Program-made: the position numbers and the translations under genes
Shown here: piece by piece, positions 1-11,700 of the stretch
Numbering within the stretch: position 1 is the first letter of the stretch
Layout of the letters: every line of letters begins with the position of its first letter
Assembly: GCA_013407085.1 (NCBI GenBank)
Contig: JACCGJ010019833.1
Coordinates: forward strand, 1-64,000
DNA: 64,000 bases
Source: Atriophallophorus winterbourni
Lineage: Eukaryota; Platyhelminthes; Trematoda; Plagiorchiida; Microphallidae
Direction: 5' to 3'
The notes under the pieces: model-generated
What the model saw: the letters and a program-made list of their open reading frames with translations, nothing else
What the model was told of the DNA's origin: nothing
Database searches by the model: none

Positions 1-50
1 TCTCCTTCGCGTTTCACCTCCACTTGTCGATTGCGGCTCAATTTAACATT

Positions 51-525
51 GAGGTCTAGATTTCCAACGCTGGTTCCGTTCACCCACAAATCCCAAAGAA
101 ACAAGAGAACGCCTATTGGTTGAACACGCTTATTGCGCGTATGGGAACACACACGCCTATCTTATCTAGGCAAATCACTGACCTTCAAGGCTCACTGAAC
201 CTGATCTTACTGTCTCCACCTGATGAAGGCAAATAGCCAGAAACTGGTAGTGGTGTGTAAGGGATGGGGATGTGAGCACCATAATACATTGATCTCAACA
301 TGTTTGTTCTGTTTGTCACTTCGATCTGATTTGTTAATCGATTCCGTACCAACTGGTTCAATTCAAACCCTCACCACGCTGAGCTCTTTCCACCTACTAT
401 AACGAATTGCATAGTTTTAGATAGGGGCTGACAATATCCATCTCCGGAGGGTAGTGTTCTGCGTGTCGTCCGAAAACTCAAGATTAGCACTAATCACGTA
501 TACACGCCATACTTCCACAATATCA
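51..525 (+). repeat. Family A repeat, copy 1 (interrupted)
   Basis: It matches the copies at 5755-7175 and 52890 (blocks such as CCAACGCT, TTCACCCACAAATCC, TTATTGCGCG, CACGCCTATCTTAT, GATTAGCACTAATCACG). A family B element lies inside it at 178-292 in the opposite orientation. Confidence 0.7.
178..292 (-). repeat. Family B short repeat nested in family A
   Basis: On the - strand it reads GTGCTCACATCCCC, CACCACTACCAGTTTCTGG, CATCAGGTGGAGACAGTAAG and GTTCAGTGAGCCTTGAA. This is the same core as at 53400 and 62279. It splits the surrounding family A copy. Confidence 0.75.
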
Positions 526-1254
526 CTTATATCGCTTCTTGCTAAGAAATCGGACATAAGCACGGGTAATATGGATAACAACTGTGTGATAAGTAATAAA
601 AACACACTTTGAGCTCAACGATGCAAGCATGACCAAAATGACCGAACGAGCAAACCACTGAAGAACTTTGGGTGTTCGCATCAACGGAAGGAACCCGCTG
701 TGAGATTTGTTTTGTGTAAACTTGAAGCACCGGATGAATGGCCATTGCGGTTGGAATTTCACGCCACCGTTAAACAACCCATCCGCAATACCCAGAATGA
801 CAAAGTGATTCCGCGTCAATCGTTAAAACGGTTATAAACGACCACGTGTGTAATCGCTGACATCCCATCACTTGAATACAAACAAAATATCATACACGGA
901 AAGCAACATCAATTAATAACGGTGTTCCTATTAAGTACAATCGTCCGTAGCAACAAAACTTGCTGGTTACTGAAACGAGGCAATGAACGTGAGCAAAAAT
1001 GTGATGTGAAACTAAAGTCGGGTGAAATTAGTGTGAAGGAAAGGCTATTGAAAATTCCGAACTTGGAGTGGATCCAAATCTCGTGTTAATTGATTTGCAA
1101 CCGGAAGAATTTTCCGGGCTCGCTTGTTAACCTATGTTTTGGTCAATTCGTCTGTCTTCCATGGACAGCTTTCAGGATTGTACAATGATGGTTGTTAAAG
1201 TCGATCCGTATGTGGTGTACGGTACTGCAGCGATACCTGGTCCATCTACGCAGG
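526..1254. other. Unassigned AT-rich stretch
   Basis: No coding signal or known repeat was recognised. It lies upstream of the first visible UNC80 exon, probably in an intron. Confidence 0.4.
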
Positions 1255-1700
1255 ACATAAACGAAAGCGGGATGCTTTCCATTTAAGAACAATCCGCCGT
1301 AACTTTAACACATCATGGATGGACAAATTAAGGAAGGCTGAAGAGCTTTCTAAAGCTGGTCTACAGAGCCGGTTCACCCTACTTCGACAGCGCCGCCGCT
1401 GGCTGGGTCATGGGTACAGCATTGAAAATGGTTGTATTCAAAAAGATGTAATCTTGGGTGAGTTGAAAGAGATAGGAAAGCTCTTGACATTGACCTTACA
1501 TGTTATGAAGAACTTGCTCTTGATTGCTCACTTTAAAAGCACTGTGTAGAGCTTCGTCTGCAAAGTGGGGAAGAGCATATACTGCTCTCGATTGCTTAAC
1601 CTAGATCACGGCGTGCAACTGACGCTGATCGACCGAGTGAGTACTGTTTACACTGCGAGCACTGTGTCAGATATGTTCCTCCAAATTGTACTGGTTTGTC
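1255..1700 (+). mobile_element. LINE 3' fragment, finger-ended family
   Basis: The translated + strand gives SWMDKLRKAEELSKAGLQSR, then LLRQRRRWLGHGYSIENGC and IQKDVILGELK. This is the post-RT region of a widespread non-LTR family that usually ends in a Cys/His finger; here HCEHC survives near 1650. Stops and frame changes show it is dead. Related pieces are at 7180-7900 (-), 39600-40012 (-) and 63040-63790 (+). Confidence 0.75.
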
Positions 1701-1967
1701 ATTCGTGCACAGCATGACACCATCACGGGCTTGTAATGTACATCCAAATTTGTCATCGTCCGAGGAGAGACCAAAAGCCTATATATTATGTATTATAATA
1801 TATCTATCACATGCTAAAAATTGCGATTTCGATGAATATTTTCAGAAAGAAAACAAGTTAACTAAACGGAACATATTCATACCCTGAAGCATCCAATAAA
1901 TAGAATTGTCACAGTCGAACGTTTCATGATTGCCCAGTTTTCGGTCATTATTTTATCTCAATTTCAG

Positions 1968-2049
1968 ATGCCCCGACAGAACTGAAGATTTTGAAGAAAT
2001 CTGTTCCATATGGTTACAGGAAATTGATCAAGAGTTCTCATCAAGATTC
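1968..2049 (+). CDS. UNC80: UNC80 exon a (first visible)
   Basis: A polypyrimidine-rich AG acceptor ends at 1967 and a GTAAGT donor starts at 2050. The 82-nt exon reads DAPTELKILKKSVPYGYRKL and continues for eight residues. It ends with two bases (TC) that are completed by the first base of the next exon at 4868, giving serine. The phase match and open frame support it. I could not confirm the homology of this stretch from memory, so it rests mainly on splice logic. Confidence 0.55.
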
Positions 2050-2745
2050 GTAAGTTTAGTAAAGTGACAGAATGACCTCGTATTTAATTTAGATTAAACG
2101 TTCGAAAACACAGGTGACTATTTAAATTTGCATTTTTTCTCTTGAAATCACAAGCATGGAGCCAGGTACTGTCATAGACTTCAGGTGGGCTGAGGCACGA
2201 TCAGATTTTCTGGGTCTAGCTGGATATAAGAAAGGGAAGCTGACAGTGAGAGTCAAGTATGTTTCTCCAAGCAGCTTTTTCAGTATAGACAGCGAATCAA
2301 CTATTATCTACTACTACTATTAACTACTACTACTATCAACTCCTATCAAAATTCAAAATTCCTTCATTTGTACAATGTTTCAAAGCAATGTCATAAAGAT
2401 AAGCATGATGATGGGCCATTAATCAACGCATCACCACCTCCAGTTTGTTGAGGATGAATTGACGATTCGCAATTTTACGACAAATTAGGATGAACAATCC
2501 TGACTTTAGACTTCAAACCCATCTAATTATCCTTGTGCCGGGAATGCACATTTCAAGCGTATGATGCTTCCATAGCTCATAAAAATACAAAATCCGATTA
2601 GTGGATAATAATCTGTCCCACAATGTTTACAGCAAAATCTAGTGCACGATAGAATGACATCTTTTTCAAGGATTGGCAGCATCATGATTCACCAGATCTT
2701 ACACAACGAGAGGACGATGCTGGCTGAGTACCACCACTAGCTTTG

Positions 2746-2790
<45 letters not shown>

Positions 2791-5700
2791 CACGAAAATG
2801 CTGTACATGATGCCATGTAACTATACTTGTTGATCTGAAATTGATTTTTCGCTTGTCTTGATCAATTACTCAATACTTACAATTCACGTACGGCTTCGTG
2901 CTGTTTACGCTCAACAAACTTATTTTCCGACTCGACAAGCCGATAATTCAGTGTTAAGCTTCCTTGGACCTCGAGAATGCCGTCGCATAAGCTTGGCATC
3001 AACAACCACTGTGTTGCGAAACAATTCAAACGTTTTTAACAACGGAAAACAGTGACAATTGATCCATCGGACACTATACTTCAACATTTAAGTGAACCGT
3101 TTATGTTTCACCTCCTTCCCCAACGCTCAACTTCATCCTACGCGATCAGTCTAGAGAACTATCGCAAAGGAAAGCCAGTTAAATTACAATGGAATTCACC
3201 AATCTCAGCTGCATGTCACATCGTCATGACGTCGCGCGGAGTAAATTATTTTCGTAATCACATCAGGATATGACCGTAAACCATAATTTTTAAGTAATAC
3301 ACTCAACAGCACGCAAAAGAAATTGTTGAGGTGCAATCAGTCAGAGAGTTCGAGAACAAAGCCCTAGCAAAAGGCTCAAGCCAAAAAATTATGGTGGCGC
3401 GATGTTGATGACACATTTGTTATCATCAAGCGAGATCAGTTAGAGGCCTTCTTCAACTATTTAAATGAAATAGACCCACGTATTACGGTCACAAAGAAAG
3501 TGGATTCTTGCACAGGCACTCTTCCATTTTTAGACTGTTTAGCACAAAATGTAGACGGGAAAATAAAAACTTCTGTCTATCGGAAACCTGTAGATACAGA
3601 TGCTGTGCTACGATACACTTTCGCTCATCCAAGATAAGTCTTCAGGTCCATAGCAAGCCAAAGGCTCATAGACTACGGTTATCGAAAAAGCTTTGTTAAA
3701 CGCCAATTGATTAAGTTAAAATACCCGTCAGAAAAATGACAGAATAAGGAGAGATACAGTTGCCTACCTTATGGGAAATGCACATCTGAAGCGATACATA
3801 GATCTTGAACCAGGCGGCCCAAACTCGTAATATAAAAAAGGGAAAACTATCCGTCGGTTCTGTGCACCTCCAGGATAAGACACCTAATCTAGCGTTACGA
3901 AACAGCTCTACAGAATCAAATGTATGGATTGTGCTTTGTTGTTGTTTACATAGGGCAGACTTCCAAAGAAATTCACACGAGAATCGAAAAACACCGAAAG
4001 CGTGTCCGGAGACAGCCCCGGGATGCGAGGAAATATCAATCCCTTATTCGTGATTCTGCCTTTGCGGAGCACGTTTTAGATGCGGGACACAGCGTCGATC
4101 TAGACAATGTGGAAATATTGAGACGCGGTATCAAACCGTATAGCGAACGCCTACATGCGGAGGCAGTCGAAATCGCCAAGGCAGGTCGACTGGCGGTCAA
4201 AAAGGTGGATGGGGCAGAAATATCCACAATCTGGCGCTCGGCACTGATGCGAAGGTAAATAGTTGTTATTCACCTTATACCTACAAGTTAATTGGATTTT
4301 TGCTTTTCTTCAAAAATAGCTTAACCTTAGCCTCGTCATTCCCACGAGACGTGACACACTGTAGGCGTACTATAGGCTGTTTAGCGGTAAGGTCAAATAA
4401 GTGGTGGTGGGTTGACTACTACTTAATCATGTTCCCTGTTCTGACTATCACCCTTGGTCTGACGAAGCTTCTGTGTCAGTTGTGAAATGTTACCCAAAAC
4501 GTGCTTTAACCGATTGCACTCAAATTTCTTTACATTATGAATACACGATCGCTCCCAAACATATTCCAATTGATTGCACACTCAACAGATTTAATAAATC
4601 GGAAGCTGTGCAGCGCGTTCTGAAATTCCTGAAAGAATAAGCCTTAAACTTGAAAATGATGGTAGGCGAAAGTAAACGGTTGAATTTACATTGACATGCA
4701 CGAAACATATCGACAATTGACAATTTTCATGCACATTGAAAGAGTGTTCTGGATCAATCAAAGGAGCTATTAACATTAACTAAACTTTTAAAATGTTGAA
4801 GTATTTCGAAACTCAAAACTTTTGAATTCCGAAAGGTATTCTAACATTGATGCGCTTTGTTGAACAGAACGCCAAAACATTCGCGTTCTACCGTGGTTTT
4901 TACGACCGAATCAATTGAAGATGGAGGCAAATACAAATCACCGGGAAGAAAATACCACTATGCCGCCCGGGCCGCTCTTGGAGACTCGGCATTTGAGTAT
5001 AGTTCTACGCACCCCGTCGATGGTCCCCAGGAATCCATATCACCAGACACGACAACCCCATCGAAATATGAGAAAAAGTCTTCAACCTCGGGGAAAAAGT
5101 CGCATTCCTTGTATACCCAATCCACGTTACCCCGAAGTGGAAGCGCAAGTAATCTGACGATGGCAAGTGCCGCAGCCACCGCGATCTTGACCACCGAACG
5201 ATGCCCGTGGTGTAATCAAATTCTTGAGCACTACGATGAGTCCACGCTGGGCCTCGGTTTGGTCTGCTTGGCCACGTTTGTTCACCGCGAACCATCCATT
5301 GCGGCCCCATTCCTAAAGGATATTCTCCTGACCACATCCAGACTGGCCACGGCGTCGTTTTACTCTTGGCAGGCGGATCAGTAAGTCATTTCCGTGGAAA
5401 ACATTTACGTATCGAAAACCGAGTATGATTATAACCTTTTCACTTCAATTATGTGATACGTTATCGTAATGCTATAAACACTTTTCTCAGCACAATTACA
5501 GATTGGTTTTTCAGCCTGGTCGGTCGTTGTTGGCCAGCTTCGGTCAAATTTTAACATGGATTAAGTTATACTCCACACCATTTCGAAAGGTTATTACTTT
5601 CTATTCGCGAGTAAAAATCTCCCAACACGCTCACAGCGATTTGCGCTATTCGTACGGTATCGGTATGCCTTCTGTTCGGCCAACGAAAGGAGCACTTACC

Positions 5701-8700
5701 CAGCTGAAAGCTGCTGCATTCCACCGTGTTTCGAAACGAGCCAGTTCCTAGTGGGGAGGTGCAAAGTACATTAGCGATGAGCGCTAATCACGGGCTTTCG
5801 AATGAGATGCAGAACTCCGACACAACATAAGAGCAAGAAGCGCTTAATAGATCAACGACGAAAATTATGAACTGGTAATATTTCAGGTTTCAGAAGGATT
5901 GTATTAGAGTGGTTCGAGCGATAAGATCTTCGGAAGTATGAGAAGATTGACAACGCCAGCCGCAATCGAACGATAAGCAATTCGTCAATGTCGGTCAGAA
6001 GATCCCTGTGTTGCGATGGCTTGAAAGGTCCCGGTTGGCACGATATTGACTGACACATCAGCTCTAAGTGACAGCCGGGACAGACATCTTTGTTGAGATG
6101 GTTTGTTTTGCCTATATAAGATAGGCGTGTGTTTGGTTACTTGTCTTGTGCGCAATAAAAGCATTTGACCAATCGGCTTCTTTTGTGTTGTGGGATTCGT
6201 GGGTGACGCGATTAGCGTTGGACGGGTTGACTTCAGGGATGAATCGATACACCATCGATGTGCGTGCGTGCAACGTGGGGGGAAGACCGGAACATGTGAT
6301 AATGGGCCAGATGTTCGCCAATTGCCACTTTTTGACCTGAAATGACCTGACGCAATCATTTCCGGCTTCTCTCTATTCCGGACCATCACGTCTTAAGGTA
6401 AAAGTCAAGAGCAAGTATCTTTACACCTCATGTCCAACCTACCCAAAATATGCCTTTTGGGTTTCAACGTAGAAAATAAGAACTTACTTTGGAATATTGT
6501 AGTGGGTAGGGGTAGAGAGAAAGGTCGGGAATCATTGTGTCAGGTCATCTCAGATCAACACATGGCAGCGGCACACATCTGGTCACTTATCGCAACATTC
6601 GGTTTCTTCGCTCCAACAATAATCACGCACGCACATCGATCGTATATCGATTCAGCCCAGAGGTCAACTCGTCCAACGCTAATCGCGTTCACCCACGGAT
6701 CCAACAGCACAAGAGGAGCCGATTGGTCAACGGCGTTTACTACGCACAAGACCAACAATGAAGCACACGCTTATCTCATATAAGGAACTAAACAATCACA
6801 ATGGTGATCCTCAACGTGTCTGTCGCGGTTGTCAATTCGATCTGATTTATCAATTGATTGCATGCCAACCGGAACATTGCAAGCCCTCGCCATGCAGGCC
6901 TCGATTAACCGACATTGACGAATTACATATCGTTCGATTTCGGCTGCCGTTGTCCATCTTCTAATACTTCCGAAAATGTTGTCGCTCGAACCGTTCGCAT
7001 GCAATCCATCCGAAACCCGAACTATTACGAGTTTGCAATTGTCGTCGTCGATTTTTTCGGCGCTTCCTGTTCTTGTGTTGTGCTGGACGGTAGTGCTCCG
7101 CGTGTGATTAGCGCTCACCGCTAATTCACTTCGCACTTCCACATTAGCATGCCGACGAAAGGCACTACATTAGCGACTGAATGTGTTCTTGGGAGTGCGC
7201 AATAATGACTGCTTCTTCGGCAAAAAGCAGGTCACGAATTAGTACATCCCGTACCTTGATTTGTACTGTCAATTGGTTCAGGTTAAAAACCTTGCAAACA
7301 CTTTGCGTGCGTAGGTAAATACCTTTTGCTATCGTCCTAAAATCGGGTGTCCAAAACAAAATAAAGAAAATGCAGAAAAGCGTGGAAGCAAAACTCATCC
7401 TTGTTTGACGCCTCGGCGAATTTTAGAGGCTTCTTAACTGGAACCGTTGAAATGGACTGAGCCCTTGATGCCAAGAGTCTTGGAGGGCAGCCTATAAGAT
7501 CGAGCATTTTGAAAATACCCTCATTGCTGACGTAGTCTAATGTCTTCTTTAGATCAGTCAAATGGCTTATAAAGGCATACGCTGTTCTTCTTCTGCATAA
7601 GATACATGGAGATTAGGCGTAAACACAATCAGTTAATTTCTGTTGTCCCATCTGTGAAACGTTTGAAAATTAATCGCCTTAAACATTTAGAAGAAGTTTT
7701 CTAGATAATTGACGCAGTTGCCTCTATCATCCTTATTCTTAAATAGCTTGATGCTCTTTGCGGGACTCACTCCTCCTATCAGCAATGACGAAGCATTCGA
7801 TGCAATGAGCGGGATAAAGCTGTTCAACAGTGTTTTATGAGCTTATATAGGATTCCGTCGTTACCAGGAGCCTTTTATCTCGTTAGGCGGCCGATTGCGT
7901 TATTGAACTCGTCAAGAGTTGGGGATTATTTAAGTGTTCAACGGTTTATAACGGCTCAACATTTGCAAGTGCATGCGGTAAAATGGTGCTCCCTCAAGTA
8001 GTGAGAAGAGAAATGCTCGACACAACATTCCATCTGCTGATTTTCGTTGATAATCGAGTTACCATATATTGACGTAATGGGTAAAACAATATACCGGTTC
8101 ATCAAACACAATGAAACCAGTGGACAAGCAGAAAGCTTAAAGGCAATTAAGGTTCAAACAGCGATCCAACAAACCGTAGCTCGAATAATTGCAAGAGAAC
8201 AAAACACGTAAACATTGACAAAAACAAACTCAACAACAGTAAAGTTTCGAAATCACCGTTTTCCAAGATATTCACAACCAAAATACCTCATGTTACTTTG
8301 CTTCAAAATGACCACCGACGATGTTATTTAATAGCCAGTTTGTAATGTTTATCTGTATTTGACGAGAATTTGAATTATTCATGTCCTTAAGGATCGCAGT
8401 TCGATTATATCTTCCTTCTAGGCATCTCTTACTCAAAAATTTCACTTTTTAACCCTTAACTAATTCAAATGTGACATTCTAATTTGTTAACAACACGCAT
8501 AATGCTTAGAAGCGAGAAAAGGAGGTTTTTGAAATTCGCGCAAGTTTTTATTCAAAGTGTAACTTTTTTCACGCTTTTTCCAGGCCCAACGTGATCGTTC
8601 CTGGAAATGTGGCCAGCATCGCTCGTCAAATATTACGATGTACCTTGTACAATTTAGCTCCCAACGGATTGTTTGTTCAGCTCTTCCAGACCGTGATTCC

Positions 8701-11700
8701 GGGTTAGTTCTAGTTACCGATTTGCGCGATTGCCGGTCTTACACACATCCTTGCATTGTTTTGGTGCACTCTCTCGCATTACACATGACGCACCAACGAT
8801 TCCATGTAAGTCACACTCATCAGAGAGAGTAAAATCATGATCAAAATTGCTTTGAAACAGTGGAAAAGTGGCAAACATAATTTTGAACTAGTATGTTACT
8901 GATGGATTGGGCTGGATCAACTAACTTGTTCGAATACATGATCACACACATGTAGATGTGTTACACCCACCGGTTTGAACAAAAATCCTCATTTGCACGC
9001 ATTTTCATCATACACACCCCACGACCGGTTTTGTGTGGTTTGCTCTCATCAGGTAGACACAGTACGATCAGAATCCGCGTGCCTTAAAACAGTTGAGAAA
9101 TTGTAGGCAAATTAATTCAACGTTCAAAGTAATTCAAAGTTTTAATAGTCCAAAAATCAAATACTTTACAGTAACCACAGATTAAAAATATAGGGAATGC
9201 ATAAAAACAACACAAATGTTTTATCTATATGACACCGCATGCACATGTCAATGCGTGTTCGGTGATTGTGTAACTGAACGTGTGGCCTATAACCATTTAT
9301 ATATTTTCTACATCGAATTGCAGCATTTTAAGAAACACTTGGTAACGCCGTACTCGATTAATCGCCGAACGGCGAATAAGATCGCGCCTGCTGGAGGTCC
9401 ACAGTGCTGGACTGTAGGTCCCATCATGGAGTCGAGTCAGGGAATGTAGCATGCACTGATCACACTCTCGTTCGCGCAAAGCTTTAACTTAGCCTGCTAA
9501 GCGGCCAAAGTAAAAACCCCTATGAGGGGCTTAAACCATACATTTGGATACAAGGCTGACTGAAGACAAATAAGTTCAAACAATGTTAATCTGGCCAACT
9601 TTACAGTTAATATCTTCTACATAAATGAATTTTATCGTTAAATCTACATGGATAACATGTTCAGGGGGTAATTGTCCATCAACCCCCGACCACGCAATCC
9701 AGCTGTTAGGGTTTACTCCATTTCGCATACGCAATAGACCGGGAAATCGTTACTGAACCAGTAGCCGATTGCGAATGTATCAAAAATTTAACTATTGAGA
9801 GCTAGTGCAATGAAGCTTGTGACAGATGGATTACTGTCACTGACCAGATAACTTGTGATATACTCATTTTACAGACATCTGTGAGTCCTAAATCAACATC
9901 TGCGAATCAAGTGAGCTTGAAAAATTTCCCGACTGCGGACTTGTCAGTGTTCGCATGATGCGGATGTGAGCTGATCGATTCCTTGCATCTGATTTGCTGA
10001 GGCAAATCCCCTCTATGAACTATCACTTAGCATTTGTTGGTGAGACACGCTATTAATACAAGTCTCGAATTCACTCAATCCTTTTATTCACAGATGACCA
10101 ATTCTTCAAGTGTATTATTACCGTTCTGGTGGATTTCGAGGAGCACTTGTCCATTTTCCAACCACTCATCTTTCTCTTGGATGCACTGAACAAGCGTAAA
10201 AACCTACCCACAGACACACTACCTGTGGTGTTGGAAAATTTGGCCAACTATATGGAACACCTGCCAGTCATGACGGATGATTCCAAAGTGAATCACTTCA
10301 TCGCCTCCGGTTGGTCGGAATTGATCCCGCCGTTGGAGCTGTTTTTCCGAAAAGTTGCAACCATTACACCCGTTCCACATAACCTTGCCGTAACCCTGCG
10401 CACTATGACGTATACCCTTCGATCTCCGGTGGCACCGAATTTCAAAGTGAGCGTGAATGATTAAATCAAAAAAGGGTTTATTTCGAACTTAGCTTTTCAC
10501 GTGTGCAAAATTTCATCTCCGTAGGAAAGAGGAGAGAGCGTAGTTGTTGGAAGAAACGTGTACAGCCTATTATACACAGCGCATTGATGTGAACGCTGTG
10601 CTAACTATTGCCACTCCGGAATTTATCATCATGTAAATCTGGGTGGGGATAAAGAATGTATATCCACGAGATGTTTAGGCATGACCAAAACAACGTTTGG
10701 TCTTGCGTTATTAGGCTTAAGTTATTGAATCAAAGTTAAGCATTAAAGAGTGACTATGAAAACCGAAACGTATGTTATTAGATACAGAGTGAAACTCAGT
10801 TAATTGAATGTCAGACCATGTGCGCCTTATAGTCCGAAAAATACGGTAAGCTGACATGCTATTCCCATTCCAATTCCGTAACGGCCTTTAGCGCGGTTGT
10901 GTAGCGCACACGTTCACGTGAAACCTAGACATACACAAACGCTCCCTCACAAGCGATATCCTGTCACTGGACCTCCTTCGACTATGCTAACCACGTTTCG
11001 CATTCTACAACACACTCATCTTATACGTACGAATCGTGTTAGTACAACACTGTCTGCAATATGTATGTAATTCAAAGTAATTCAAAGTACTTGTTGTCTC
11101 TTTGACCAGATTTGCCAGTCGATTTCGTTCACCCCGGTGCACTTCAAGTCCACATCACTTCAGGCTCGTTTGACCGACATTGACGGATTGCATATCCTCC
11201 AAAAAGGGCTGATGTTTTTCATCTGCTCAAATATGTTTTCTCTTGAACTGTTCTCATGCAATTCCTGCGAAACTCGAATTCTTGCGGTTTTTGCGATTGT
11301 CTTCGCCGCACTTCCTACTCTTGTGTTGCGTGTATCACCCGAGAGCTCATGTCTTACACTCTTTGCTAATGCACCACTTCACACCACTACCGTATCAAAC
11401 ACAGAATAGTTTTAGTAGTTTCAATCTCACTCAACATGGAGTGACCGTTTCTGGCTCTCGCTAAACCTTACCTTATTCGTGACCTTTTGTGTTCAATAAA
11501 ACAAGAGCCATTCGGGCTAAAAGTTGTGCATTCATTTACTCACACGCAGGAAATGCTCGGCTGACGTTTATTGGTGGTTGTTTACCAGTAAGTGACGTAA
11601 CGACTTGGGGATGCAATTAGAACTTCGGCCTTTATTGCACGACAATTTGTAGTGTTTCTTAAGCGATACAGTGAGGATTTCTTTTCTACTAGTTAGAACG

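Noticed and set aside
5005..5337. Minus-strand frame opposite UNC80 exon b
   Set aside because: Shadow of a confirmed exon; no motif of its own.
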